A DNA stretch of 64,000 nucleotides from Micromonospora halotolerans (GCF_032108445.1 NZ_CP134876.1:682001-746000); one strand, 5' to 3'; shown: positions 25,986 through 34,680, counted from the first letter of the stretch. The notes: generated from the letters alone by a model not told the origin. Numbers and translations are program-made.

Positions 25986-26891
25986 TCAGAGGTAGTTCTC
26001 GGCCTCGTCGCAGACCTTGTCCAACCCCTTGTTGGCGGCGTCGAAGGCCGCCTTGTCACCCCGGGACGCCGCCGCGATGGCCGCGGTCAGCTTGTCCAGG
26101 CAGTTCCCGATGACCTTCTTCTGGCGGGCCTGCTCGTCCCGGTCGTTCTTGGTGCCGGTCAGGTCCTGCTCGGTGTCGGCGAGCCGGTCGCGGACCGTCT
26201 GGAGGTCACCCTTGAGCTTGTCGATCTCCTGCCGGTTCGCGGTGATCGTGCCGTCCCGCTGGCTGACCTGCTGCTCGGCCTTGTGCAGCTTGCCGTTGGT
26301 GGTGACGTAGAGGCCGGTCATCACGCCGCCGAGGACCAGGAGCAGCCCGGCGACGATGCCCAGGATCAGGGCGGCCCGCCCCTTGCCGCCACCCGCCGCG
26401 GGCGCCCCGTAGGGCGGCGCCGAGCCGGGCGGGGCCGACATGGGGTAACCCGGCGGGGCGGACATGGGCTGCGGGTAGCCGGGCGGGGCCGACATCCGCT
26501 GCGGGTAGCCGGGTGCCGAGCCGGCGCCGGAGACCGGCGGGACGGAGGTCGGCGGGGCGGACATGGGCTGCGGGTAGCCCGGCGGGGCCGACATCGGCTG
26601 CGGGTAGCCGGGTGCCGAGCCGGCGCCGGAGACCGGCGGGACGGAGGTCGGCGGGGCCGACATGGGCTGCGGGTGGCCCGGCGCGGAGAACGGGGCGCCC
26701 GGCGGCCGGACCGGGGCGGCGCCCGGCGCGTACTGCCCGGGCACCGGGGCGGTGGGCTGCGGCAGGGTGGGTTCGGGCTGGGCCGCCTCGTGCTGCGGGG
26801 GCTCCGGCTGCGCCCCGTACGGGCTGCCGTAGACGGTGCCCCCCGGCGGCTGGGGCGGGTAGCCGCCCGCTCCGGTCGGTGGCTGGGACAT
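25986..26891 (-). CDS. Pro-rich single-pass membrane protein with extracellular coiled coil
   Basis: A 301-aa protein. Residues 1-165 are low complexity (Pro/Gly/Ala/Ser with MSAPPGYPQP repeats). One TM helix follows (AALILGIVAGLLLVLGGVMTG, about 175-195). Then comes a coiled coil of about 70 residues (KAEQQVSQRDGTITANRQEI..., EQDLTGTKNDRDEQARQKK) and a small helical end with two cysteines (GNCLDKL and KVCDEAENYL) that could form a disulfide. The repeats include a 99-bp tandem duplication. No function can be assigned. Start MSQPP is shared with the gene at 33792. Confidence 0.7.
   Translation of the reverse strand: MSQPPTGAGGYPPQPPGGTVYGSPYGAQPEPPQHEAAQPEPTLPQPTAPVPGQYAPGAAPVRPPGAPFSAPGHPQPMSAPPTSVPPVSGAGSAPGYPQPMSAPPGYPQPMSAPPTSVPPVSGAGSAPGYPQRMSAPPGYPQPMSAPPGYPMSAPPGSAPPYGAPAAGGGKGRAALILGIVAGLLLVLGGVMTGLYVTTNGKLHKAEQQVSQRDGTITANRQEIDKLKGDLQTVRDRLADTEQDLTGTKNDRDEQARQKKVIGNCLDKLTAAIAAASRGDKAAFDAANKGLDKVCDEAENYL
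26482..26679. repeat. 99-bp tandem duplication within the Pro-rich gene
   Basis: Copies 26482-26580 and 26581-26679 are adjacent, in frame (33 codons), and differ at only a few positions. They duplicate a PTSVPPVSGAGSAPGYPQ-type segment. The near-identity at the DNA level indicates recent expansion. Confidence 0.85.
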
Positions 26892-27015
26892 GGTTCTTCC
26901 TCCAGGTTTGCTGGTCCCCCGCGGGGTGGCCCGTAGGGCCGGGGTCTGCGGTCGGCGTGGTCGGGGCCACGCCTCGACGGTGCGGTACGCGGTCAAGCCG
27001 CCGGCGGCGCGCCGG

Positions 27016-28557
27016 TCAGCAGAGCTTGAACCGGTCGCACGCGGTCTTGATCGGCACCGCCAGGCCGATGCCCTCGGCGTCCCGGGCCTTGGCGGTGGCG
27101 ATCCCCACGACCTCCTTCGAGCCGTTGATCACCGGCCCGCCGGAGTTGCCGGGGTTGATCGGCGCGTCGAACTGGATCACCGGACCGGAGCCGCCCTCGT
27201 CCTTGCGGAACGCGCTCACCACGCCGGTGGTCACACTGTCCTGGAGGCCGAGCGGTGCGCCGACCACCACGATCTGCTGCCCGGACTTGACCGGGGTACG
27301 CGCCGCCACCAGGCCGGTGAACTTCGCGGTGGTGCGCAGGTGGGCGAGGTCCTTGTCCTTGTCGACCTCGACGATGGTCGCCTCGAACCGCTGGTCGGTG
27401 CGCTCCAGGAAGACCTTGCGGTCGCCCGCGGTGAACACCGCCTCCACCACGTGGAAGTTGGTGAGCAGCGTGGTGCCGCCGCCGGAGGGAGCCTTGCCGA
27501 TGGCGAAGGCCGTGCCGGTGAACTGGCCGGCCCGGACCCGGAACACGCTGGGCAGCACCGCGCTCGCCACGGCCTCCGGGTTGAACGCCGACCCGGCCTG
27601 CTTCTCCAGGACGCCCGCCCGCTCCTCCAGGCCGTCGAGCCGGCCGGCGGCCGCGCCCTGCGCCTCGGCCAGCCGCCGGTCGGTGGCGGCGAGCCGGTCG
27701 TCCAGCCGGTGGATCTGGTACGCCTGCAGGCCCGCCACCAGCGCCAGGATCCCGGCCAGGACGAGCGCCACCACCGGCAGCCGCCGCCCCTGCCCGGACC
27801 GCTCGGGCTGCCCGGCGGGCGGCACCGGCAGCGGCCCGCCGGAAGCCTGCCCGGGGTACGCCGGGCCGGACGTGGGCTGACCCGGGTACGCCGGACCGGA
27901 CGTGGGCTGCCCGGGGTACGCCGGGCCGGACGTGGGCCGACCCGGGTAGGCCGGGCCGGACGTGGGCTGGCCGGGGTAGGCCGGGCCGGACGCCGGGGCC
28001 GGTTGTGCGGCGACGTCGGGCTGGCCGGCGAACTGCGCCGGAACGGCGCCCGGCGGTGCGGGCGGCCAGCCGCCGGGGGTGCGCGGAGTCGGTGCGGCCG
28101 GGCCGCCCCACTGGCCGCTGTTCGGCGCCGCCGACCACGTGGCCCCGGCACCCGGCTGGCCGGCGCCCGGCGCGCCGGGCGCCGCGCCGAAGCCAGGGGA
28201 CGCGGAGCCGGAGGCCGCGGGTGCGGAGGCTGCGGGTGCGGGCGCGGAGCCGAAACCGGCGGGCGCGGGACCGGAGGCGGCCGGCGGGGAGCCGAAGCCC
28301 GCGCCGGGGGCGGCGGGCGGGGAGCCGTAGGCCGCCCCGGGCCCGGTCGGCGGGAAGCCGTCGGCGGGCGCGCCCGGGAGGCCCGGGGTCGGCGCGGCGG
28401 GGTGCCCGGTCGGCTGGCCGGGAACGGTGGCGTGGCCGGTCGGTGGGACGATGCGCGGCGGCAGCGGCCCCGGCCGGTCGGTCCCGGCCCGCTCCGGGGC
28501 TGCGGTCTCGTCGCCCCGCGCCGGCACGCCGTCCCCGGCCCCGTAGACGCCCGTCAT
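27016..28557 (-). CDS. membrane-anchored trypsin-like (HtrA/S1C-type) serine protease
   Basis: A 513-aa protein. A Pro/Ala/Gly-rich cytoplasmic tail (1-260) is followed by one TM helix (VVALVLAGILALVAGLQAYQ, about 272-292), a coiled coil, then a protease domain (about 330-513). Catalytic residues: His in TNFHVVEAV, Asp in KDKDLAHL, Ser in INPGNSGGPV. No PDZ domain follows, unlike classical HtrA. GGGGAGGA precedes the ATG at 28557. It probably cleaves extracytoplasmic targets. Five 30-bp repeats encode a SGPAYPGQPT segment just before the TM helix. Confidence 0.88.
   Translation of the reverse strand: MTGVYGAGDGVPARGDETAAPERAGTDRPGPLPPRIVPPTGHATVPGQPTGHPAAPTPGLPGAPADGFPPTGPGAAYGSPPAAPGAGFGSPPAASGPAPAGFGSAPAPAASAPAASGSASPGFGAAPGAPGAGQPGAGATWSAAPNSGQWGGPAAPTPRTPGGWPPAPPGAVPAQFAGQPDVAAQPAPASGPAYPGQPTSGPAYPGRPTSGPAYPGQPTSGPAYPGQPTSGPAYPGQASGGPLPVPPAGQPERSGQGRRLPVVALVLAGILALVAGLQAYQIHRLDDRLAATDRRLAEAQGAAAGRLDGLEERAGVLEKQAGSAFNPEAVASAVLPSVFRVRAGQFTGTAFAIGKAPSGGGTTLLTNFHVVEAVFTAGDRKVFLERTDQRFEATIVEVDKDKDLAHLRTTAKFTGLVAARTPVKSGQQIVVVGAPLGLQDSVTTGVVSAFRKDEGGSGPVIQFDAPINPGNSGGPVINGSKEVVGIATAKARDAEGIGLAVPIKTACDRFKLC
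27851..28000. repeat. five 30-bp tandem repeats in the protease gene
   Basis: Units start at 27851, 27881, 27911, 27941 and 27971. Each encodes about ten residues of the SGPAYPGQPT type in frame; the last is divergent. This is a coding repeat that could vary in copy number by slippage. Confidence 0.85.
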
Positions 28558-28765
28558 GATCGCCCTGTCCTCCCCCGTGGCCGCACCGCCGCCCGGCAAC
28601 CCCTCGCGGCCCGCGGCTCGATGGACCGTACCTGCGTGAACGGGGTTTGTCTCCCCCGGTGTCCGACCCTGCCACCCCGGCGCAACCCGACCCGGTCACG
28701 ACACCTGTGGGACATCCCCCCGACACGCGCCCGACCGGCTGCGCACACCGGATCGCCCGGCGCAC

Positions 28766-28771
28766 TAGGGT
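28766..28771 (+). promoter_or_regulatory. candidate -10 box, leaderless, for RNase D
   Basis: TAGGGT ends 6 bp before the GTG at 28778 and no Shine-Dalgarno is present. The 220-bp region 28558-28777 separates it from the divergent protease and holds nothing else that I recognise. Confidence 0.45.
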
Positions 28772-28777
28772 TGTCAG

Positions 28778-30100
28778 GTGACCGACGAACCACCCCTGCG
28801 CCGTCGGGCCGCCGAAAGCCGTACGGAAGAGGCGTCGCCGCATCCGTCCTCGGCCACGCCGGAGCCGGCGGACGCGGGGACCGAACCCATCGCCGGCGGG
28901 CCCGTCCCGCTGACCGCCCCGCGCGAGGGCACGCCCGCGCCGGTGGCCACTCCGAGCGAGCTCGACGAGGTCGTGGCCCGCTTCGCGGCCGGCACCGGCC
29001 CGGTGGCCCTGGACGCCGAGCGCGCCTCCGGCTACCGCTACAGCCAGCGCGCCTACCTGGTGCAGCTGCGCCGGGCGGGCTCCGGCACGGCGTTGATCGA
29101 CCCGCTGCCGCTGCCCGACCTGACCCCCCTCGACGGTGTGATCGCCGGGGCGGAGTGGGTGCTGCACGCCGCCAGTCAGGATCTCGCCTGCCTCGCCGAG
29201 CTGGGCCTGCGCCCGCGCCGGCTGTTCGACACCGAGCTGGCCGCCCGGCTGGCCGGCTTCGAGCGGGTGGGTCTGGCCGCGCTGACCGAGCAGGTGCTCG
29301 GCTACAGCCTGGAGAAGCACCACTCCGCGGCGGACTGGTCGAGCCGGCCGCTGCCGGAGTCCTGGCTGACCTACGCGGCACTGGACGTGGAGCTGCTGGT
29401 CGACCTGCGCGACGCGCTCGACGAGGAGTTGACCAAGCAGGGCAAGTCGGGGTGGGCTGCGGAGGAGTTCGCCGCGCTGGTGCGCAACGGCGCCCGCCCG
29501 CCCCGGGTGCGCGCCGAGCCGTGGCGCCGCACCTCGGGCATCCACCGGGTGCGTGGCGCGCGGGCCCAGGCCCGGGTGCGCTCGCTCTGGTACGCGCGGG
29601 ACCAGATCGCCGCACGGCGGGACGCCGCACCGGGCCGGGTGCTGCCCGACTCGGCCATCGTGGCGGCCGCGGAGCTGGACCCGAAGGACGAGAAGACCCT
29701 GCTGACCCTTCCCGGTTTCGGTGGCCGTTCGGTGCGCCGGCTGGCGCGTACCTGGCTGGCGGCCCTGGACGACGCGCGTCAGCTGCCGGACGACGCCCTG
29801 CCGGTGAACCCGGTGGTGGAGGGTCCGCCGCCGCCGCACCGGTGGGCGGAGCGGGATCCGGTGGCGGCCGGCCGGCTGGCCCGCTGCCGGGAGGTGGTGG
29901 TCGGCACGGCCGGTGCCCACAACCTGCCGCCGGAGAACCTGATCGCCCCGGACTTCATCCGCCGCCTGGCCTGGCAGCCCCCCGAGGAGATCACCGACGA
30001 CACGGTCGCGGAGACCCTGCGCACCTTCGGCGCCCGCGAATGGCAGATCACCCTCCTCCTCCCCGCCCTGACCGAGGCCCTCCACCTCCCGACCTCCTGA
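28778..30100 (+). CDS. rnd: ribonuclease D-like 3'-5' exonuclease with HRDC domain
   Basis: A 440-aa protein of the DEDD exonuclease superfamily. After a 60-residue disordered N-terminus come Exo I (VALDAERASG), Exo II (LHAASQDLACLAELG) and Exo III (SWLTYAALDVELLVDL). An HRDC domain follows at about 230-310 (LWYARDQIAARRDAAPGRVLPDS) and a C-terminal helical extension ends SWQ-like ITLLLPALTEALHL. It probably trims structured RNAs. The gene order with hemE and DUF3000 is the actinobacterial norm. A palindromic element lies 15 bp after its stop. Confidence 0.93.
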   Translation: MTDEPPLRRRAAESRTEEASPHPSSATPEPADAGTEPIAGGPVPLTAPREGTPAPVATPSELDEVVARFAAGTGPVALDAERASGYRYSQRAYLVQLRRAGSGTALIDPLPLPDLTPLDGVIAGAEWVLHAASQDLACLAELGLRPRRLFDTELAARLAGFERVGLAALTEQVLGYSLEKHHSAADWSSRPLPESWLTYAALDVELLVDLRDALDEELTKQGKSGWAAEEFAALVRNGARPPRVRAEPWRRTSGIHRVRGARAQARVRSLWYARDQIAARRDAAPGRVLPDSAIVAAAELDPKDEKTLLTLPGFGGRSVRRLARTWLAALDDARQLPDDALPVNPVVEGPPPPHRWAERDPVAAGRLARCREVVVGTAGAHNLPPENLIAPDFIRRLAWQPPEEITDDTVAETLRTFGAREWQITLLLPALTEALHLPTS

Positions 30101-30114
30101 CGCCCGACCCCAGC

Positions 30115-30175
30115 GTCGATCATGAAGTTGGCGGCAGTTTCGGAGATCGACATCGCCGCCAACTTCATGATCGAC
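30115..30175. repeat. dispersed palindromic element, copy 2 (perfect arms)
   Basis: Two 21-base arms (30115-30135 and 30155-30175) are exact inverted repeats around a 19-base loop. The core is GATCATGAAGTTGGCGGC. The arms match the element at 9463-9526 with two differences. It lies directly downstream of the RNase D gene and could end its transcript, but the shared sequence shows membership of a repeat family. Confidence 0.85.
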
Positions 30176-30197
30176 CGGGCGGGTGCGCTCGCGGGGT

Positions 30198-30253
30198 GTG
30201 TGGGGTTGACCACACGGGGGGTGGTGTCGGCGGTGGTTACTGGCGAGTAGCAT
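30198..30253 (+). promoter_or_regulatory. fadAB promoter with two candidate operators
   Basis: A perfect inverted repeat GTGTGG-ggttga-CCACAC (30198-30215) lies upstream. A second one, TACT-GGCG-AGTA (30238-30249), overlaps a -10-like TAGCAT (30248-30253). The second site is placed where a repressor would block RNA polymerase, which suits a fatty-acid responsive regulator. Binding protein unknown. Confidence 0.5.
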
Positions 30254-30288
30254 CCGGGGAAACGCCAGTGCCGGCTAGGAGGCTCCAA

Positions 30289-31485
30289 GTGCCCCGTGAA
30301 GTTCGCGATGTCGTCTTCGTCGACGGCGTCCGCACCCCGTTCGGCAAGGCGGGTGGCATGTACGCCAACACCCGCGCCGACGACCTGGTGATCCGCTGCA
30401 TCCGCGAGCTGATGCGGCGCAACCCGCAGCTGCCGCCGGAGAAGGTGGAGGAGGTCGCCATCGCGGCCACCACCCAGATCGGCGACCAGGGCCTGACCAT
30501 CGGCCGCACCGCCGCCCTGCTGGCCGGCCTGCCCAAGACGGTGCCCGGCTTCGCCATCGACCGCATGTGCGCCGGCGCGATGACCGCCGTCACCACCGTG
30601 GCCAGCGGCATCGCCGTGGGCGCGTACGACGTGGCCATCGCCGGCGGTGTCGAGCACATGGGCCGGCACCCGATGGGCGAGGGCGTCGACCCCAACCCGC
30701 GGATCATCGCGGAGAAGCTGGTCGACCCGTCCGCGCTGGTCATGGGCGCCACCGCGGAGAACCTGCACGACCGGGTCCCGCACATCACCAAGGAGCGCAC
30801 CGACGCGTTCGCGCTCGCCTCGCAGCAGAAGACCGCCAAGGCGTACGCCAACGGCAAGCTCCAGGGCGACCTGGTGCCGGTGGCGATCCGCGACCCGGAG
30901 GCCGGCTGGGGCCTGGCCACCACCGACGAGGCTCCCCGGGAGACCTCGCTGGAGAAGCTCGCCACCCTCAAGACCCCGTTCCGCCCGCACGGCAAGGTCA
31001 CCGCGGGCAACGCGGCCGGCCTGAACGACGGCGCCACCGCGGCCCTGCTCGTCGCCGAGGAGACCGCCCGCGAGCTGGGCCTGCCGATCGGCATGCGGCT
31101 GGTGTCGTACGGCTTCGTCGGCGTCGAGCCCGAGGTCATGGGCGTCGGCCCGATCCCGTCGACCGAGAAGGCGCTGCGCATCGCCGGCCTGAGCATCGAC
31201 GACATCGGCCTGTTCGAGCTGAACGAGGCCTTCGCGGTGCAGGTGCTCGCCTTCCTCGACCACTTCGGCATCGCCGACGACGACCCGCGGGTCAACCCGT
31301 GGGGCGGTGCGATCGCCATCGGTCACCCGCTCGCCTCCTCCGGCGTCCGGCTGATGACCCAGCTCGCCCGGCAGTTCGCCGAGCACCCCGAGGTCCGCTA
31401 CGGCCTCACCGCCATGTGCATCGGCATCGGCATGGGCGGCACCGTCATCTGGGAGAACCCGCACTGGGAGGGTGGAGACAAGTGA
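30289..31485 (+). CDS. fadA: acetyl-CoA C-acyltransferase (3-ketoacyl-CoA thiolase)
   Basis: A 398-aa thiolase for the last step of beta-oxidation. The nucleophilic cysteine is in DRMCAGAM (about residue 91), the other catalytic residues in GGAIAIGHPLASSG (His) and AMCIGIGMGG (Cys). GTG start at 30289 is set by AGGAGG at 30277-30282, and the protein begins VPREVRDVVFVDGVRTP, the usual start of the family. It overlaps fadB by 4 bp (GTGA), so the two are translationally coupled and probably form one complex. Confidence 0.95.
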   Translation: MPREVRDVVFVDGVRTPFGKAGGMYANTRADDLVIRCIRELMRRNPQLPPEKVEEVAIAATTQIGDQGLTIGRTAALLAGLPKTVPGFAIDRMCAGAMTAVTTVASGIAVGAYDVAIAGGVEHMGRHPMGEGVDPNPRIIAEKLVDPSALVMGATAENLHDRVPHITKERTDAFALASQQKTAKAYANGKLQGDLVPVAIRDPEAGWGLATTDEAPRETSLEKLATLKTPFRPHGKVTAGNAAGLNDGATAALLVAEETARELGLPIGMRLVSYGFVGVEPEVMGVGPIPSTEKALRIAGLSIDDIGLFELNEAFAVQVLAFLDHFGIADDDPRVNPWGGAIAIGHPLASSGVRLMTQLARQFAEHPEVRYGLTAMCIGIGMGGTVIWENPHWEGGDK

Positions 31486-33548
31486 GCCTCGCCGCACCGA
31501 ACGAGGTCGTCACCAAGGCGCTGCTGCGCCAGGTGAACGTACCGGGGCTGGACCGTCCCGCCGCCCTCATCACCCTGGACAACGGCTTCGACCACACCAA
31601 GCCGAACAGCTTCGGCCCGGGCGGCCTGACCAGCCTGGACGAGGCGATCACCGCCGCCCTGGCGGCGGACCCCGCGTTCATCGCGGTCACCGGCAAGCCG
31701 TACATCTTCTGCGTCGGCGCGGACATCACCAGCCTGCCGGCGCTGGAGAACCGCGAGCAGGCGCTGGAGGTCGGCCGGCTCGGCCACCGGGTCTTCGCCC
31801 GGCTCAAGGACAGCACCGTCCCCACCTTCGCCTTCGTGAACGGCGCGGCGATGGGCGGCGGCCTGGAGCTGGCCCTGCACTGCCACTACCGGACCCTGTC
31901 GGCGGGCGCGGCGGCCCTGGCGCTGCCCGAGGTCTCGCTCGGTCTGGTCCCCGGCTGGGGCGGCACCCAGCTCCTGCCGAACCTGATCGGCATCCCGGCC
32001 GCGACGCAGGTGATCCTGCAGAACCCGCTGATGCAGAACAAGATGCTCAAGCCGAAGCAGGCGGCGGAGATGGGCATCGCCGACGTGCTGCTGGAGCCGG
32101 CCGACTTCCTGGAGCGGTCGCTGGAGTGGGCCGCCGGCGTCGTCCGGGGCGAGGTCACCGTGACCCGTCCCGAGGTCGACAAGGACATGTGGGCGGGCGT
32201 GCTCTACTTCGCCCGGCAGACCCTGGACCAGCGGCTCCACGGCGCGGTCCCGGCCGCGTACAAGGCGCTGGACCTGCTGGAGACCGCGAAGGACGCCGAC
32301 TTCGCGGCCGGCACCGCGGCCGAGGACGAGGCGCTGGCCGACCTGGTCTTCTCCGAGGAGCTGCGCAGCGGCCTGTACGCCTTCGACCTGGTGCAGCGGC
32401 GGGCCAAGCGGCCGGCCGGCGCGCCGGACAAGGGCCTGGCCCGGCCGGTCACCAAGGTGGGCATCGTGGGCGCCGGCCTGATGGCCAGCCAGCTCGCCCT
32501 GCTCTTCGCCCGCCGCCTCCAGGTGCCGGTCGTCATGACCGACCTGGACCAGTCCCGGGTGGACAAGGGCGTCGGCTACGTGCACACCCAGATCGAGAAG
32601 GCCGTCACCAAGGGCCGGATGGACAAGGGCACCGCGGCCAAGCTGTACGGGCTGGTCAGCGGCTCGGTCGACAAGTCCGTCTTCGCCGACGCCGACTTCG
32701 TCATCGAGGCGGTGTTCGAGGACCTCAACGTCAAGAAGCAGGTCTGGGCCGAGCTGGAGAAGATCGTCAAGCCGGAGGCGGTGCTCGCCACCAACACCTC
32801 CAGCCTGTCGATCACCGAGATGGCCGCCGACCTGGAGCACCCGGAGCGGGTGGTCGGCTTCCACTTCTTCAACCCGGTCGCCGTGCTGCCGCTGCTGGAG
32901 ATCGTCCGCGGCGAGCGGACCGACGACGTCACCCTCGCGACCGCGTTCGCGGTCGGCAAGCAGCTGAAGAAGTCCAGCGTGCTGGTCAAGGACGCCCCGG
33001 CGTTCGTGGTCAACCGGCTGCTGACCCGCTTCCTCGGCACCGTCTTCGCCGCCGTCGACCAGGGCACCCCGCTGGACGTGGCGAACAGCGCGCTGGACCC
33101 GCTGGGCCTGCCGATGCGCCCGCTCGCCCTGCTCCAGCTGGTCGGCCCGGCCGTGGCCTACCACGTGGGCGGCACCCTGCACACCGCGTTCCCGGACCGT
33201 TTCGGCGTCAGCGAGAACCTCAAGCGGATCGCCGACTCGGGCCAGCCGATCGTGGTCGACGACCAGGTCAACGAGGAGGTCGCCAAGCTGCTCGTGGTCG
33301 GCGATCAGCCGCTCACCGCCGAGCAGGTCCGGCAGAACGCGCTGGACGCGCTCGCCGAGGAGATCCGGCTGATGCTCGACGAGGGCGTCGTCTCCGAGGC
33401 GCAGGACATCGACCTGTGCATGATTCTCGGCGCCGGCTGGCCGTTCCACCTGGGCGGCGTCACGCCGTACCTGGACCGGACCGGCACCGCCGAGCGGGTC
33501 ACCGGCCGGCGTTTCCTCCCGCGCGGGGTCGCCAGCCTGCGCGGCTGA
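31482..33548 (+). CDS. fadB: fatty oxidation multifunctional protein (enoyl-CoA hydratase / 3-hydroxyacyl-CoA dehydrogenase)
   Basis: A 688-aa bifunctional enzyme. Residues 1-210 are an enoyl-CoA hydratase (crotonase) domain with the oxyanion region NGAAMGGGLELALHC and the catalytic glutamate in LPEVSLGLVPGWGG. Residues about 323-500 form an NAD-binding domain (VGIVGAGLMASQLA, LATNTSSLSITEMA, GFHFFNPV), followed by two 3HCDH C-terminal modules (FVVNRLLTRFLG). It pairs with fadA. A strong hairpin terminator follows at 33569-33618. Confidence 0.95.
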   Translation: MSLAAPNEVVTKALLRQVNVPGLDRPAALITLDNGFDHTKPNSFGPGGLTSLDEAITAALAADPAFIAVTGKPYIFCVGADITSLPALENREQALEVGRLGHRVFARLKDSTVPTFAFVNGAAMGGGLELALHCHYRTLSAGAAALALPEVSLGLVPGWGGTQLLPNLIGIPAATQVILQNPLMQNKMLKPKQAAEMGIADVLLEPADFLERSLEWAAGVVRGEVTVTRPEVDKDMWAGVLYFARQTLDQRLHGAVPAAYKALDLLETAKDADFAAGTAAEDEALADLVFSEELRSGLYAFDLVQRRAKRPAGAPDKGLARPVTKVGIVGAGLMASQLALLFARRLQVPVVMTDLDQSRVDKGVGYVHTQIEKAVTKGRMDKGTAAKLYGLVSGSVDKSVFADADFVIEAVFEDLNVKKQVWAELEKIVKPEAVLATNTSSLSITEMAADLEHPERVVGFHFFNPVAVLPLLEIVRGERTDDVTLATAFAVGKQLKKSSVLVKDAPAFVVNRLLTRFLGTVFAAVDQGTPLDVANSALDPLGLPMRPLALLQLVGPAVAYHVGGTLHTAFPDRFGVSENLKRIADSGQPIVVDDQVNEEVAKLLVVGDQPLTAEQVRQNALDALAEEIRLMLDEGVVSEAQDIDLCMILGAGWPFHLGGVTPYLDRTGTAERVTGRRFLPRGVASLRG

Positions 33549-33568
33549 TCCCCACCGCCGCTCCCCCA

Positions 33569-33618
33569 CGATCGCGGTGGCCGACCGTCCCCCCGGGACG
33601 GTCCGGCCACCGCGATCG
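33569..33618. terminator. terminator hairpin after fadB
   Basis: The 22-base arm at 33569-33590 pairs with 33596-33618, with one bulged base, around a 5-base loop. It begins CGATCGCGGTGGCC. It lies 20 bp after the fadB stop and is followed by TCGTTTCC, a weak T-rich end. Confidence 0.8.
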
Positions 33619-33791
33619 GTCGTTTCCGGATCGGAAACCGGCCACCGGCCGGACACCCCGCGGACACCGGGCGGCCGGCGCGGTCACGACCCGGTTCCGG
33701 TTTCGTCACGTCGTCGGTGGCCGGACGGTGCGCTGTCGGTGCGGCTGGCTACGATCACGCGTCCGCACTTCTCAGCAGGAGCTGCCAAAAC

Positions 33792-34616
33792 ATGTCCCAG
33801 CCGCCGTCCAATCCCTACCCCGGTTCCTACCCCCCGCCCCCGCAGCAGCCCGGCGGCTACCAGCCGCCGCCGCAGCAGCAGCCCCAGTACGGCGGCGGTT
33901 ACCCGCCGGCTCCCCAGCAGCAGCCCCAGTACGGCGGCGGCTACCCGGAGAGCGGCCAGCCCGGCCAGCAGTACGGCGGCTACCCGGAGGCCGGTCAGCC
34001 CGGCTACGGCGCCCCGGCCCCGCTGCCGCCGAAGAAGAAGTCGAGCGTCGGCAAGATCCTGCTCATCGTGCTGGCCGTCGTGCTGGTGCTGTGCGTGGGC
34101 GGCGGCGTCGCCATCTGGTTCGCCGCCAAGGACGAGGTCGGTGAGGTCGTCCAGGCGACCAAGACCCGCCTGGTCGAGCCCCCCACGCTGGCCGGTCGGG
34201 CCAAGGTGAACGACCCGGCTCTCCAGACGGCCGCCACCCAGATGAAGTCCGAGATCGCCAAGGACGTCCCGAACGCCACCAGCACGGCCGGCGCGTTCTA
34301 CGGCGATCCGAAGAAGAAGGACCTGGTCATGATCGCCGGCGCGTCCGGTGTCATTGCCGACCCGCAGAAGGAGATGGCGGACGCCACCACGGCGATCACG
34401 CCGCAGCTCGGCACCAAGGAGTTCAAGACGGTCGACGCCGGCCCGTTGGGCGGCGAGGCCAAGTGTGGCGACGGCACGGCCGAGGGCGTCCCGGTGGCCG
34501 TGTGCCTCTGGGTCGACAAGGGCAGCCTGGGCATGGTGGTGGTCTACTTCAAGTCCGCGACCGAGATCCAGCAGGAGTTCGTGACCATGCGCGGCGAGAT
34601 CGAGAAGCGGGACTAG
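33792..34616 (+). CDS. Pro/Gln/Tyr-rich single-pass membrane protein
   Basis: A 274-aa protein. Residues 1-75 are a Pro/Gln/Gly/Tyr-rich tail with QQQPQYGGGY repeats, starting MSQPP. A Lys-rich stretch (PPKKKSSVGK) precedes one TM helix (ILLIVLAVVLVLCVGGGVAIWF, about 85-106). The outer domain (about 110-274) has two cysteines (EAKCGDG and VAVCLW), probably disulfide-bonded, and ends in a helix. AGGAG is correctly spaced before the ATG. This architecture is common in actinobacteria but has no assigned function. Confidence 0.75.
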   Translation: MSQPPSNPYPGSYPPPPQQPGGYQPPPQQQPQYGGGYPPAPQQQPQYGGGYPESGQPGQQYGGYPEAGQPGYGAPAPLPPKKKSSVGKILLIVLAVVLVLCVGGGVAIWFAAKDEVGEVVQATKTRLVEPPTLAGRAKVNDPALQTAATQMKSEIAKDVPNATSTAGAFYGDPKKKDLVMIAGASGVIADPQKEMADATTAITPQLGTKEFKTVDAGPLGGEAKCGDGTAEGVPVAVCLWVDKGSLGMVVVYFKSATEIQQEFVTMRGEIEKRD

Positions 34617-34634
34617 TCCCCGCCGACCCGGTGC

Positions 34635-34666
34635 ACCGGGCCCCCGCCGGCCGGCGGGGGCCCGGT
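34635..34666. terminator. bidirectional terminator hairpin
   Basis: A perfect 32-base palindrome, with arms accgggcccccgccgg/ccggcgggggcccggt and no unpaired loop, lies between convergent genes (stop at 34616 on plus, 34681 on minus). It is followed by TTCCGTTT on the plus strand. Confidence 0.8.
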
Positions 34667-34680
34667 TTCCGTTTCACCGG

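Noticed and set aside
27851..28000. Possible CRISPR array (five 30-bp repeats)
   Set aside because: The repeats are directly adjacent with no spacers, in frame, and encode a decapeptide repeat of a membrane protease.
26890..31485. A 1531-codon open frame spanning the RNase D and thiolase genes
   Set aside because: Only its last 399 codons match a protein family (thiolase). The upstream part is the third-position-GC shadow of other genes and has low-complexity Arg/Gly/Pro composition.
33549..33791. Possible small gene between fadB and the Pro-rich membrane protein
   Set aside because: Only a hairpin and non-coding sequence are seen; the short open frames there lack an RBS and any homology.
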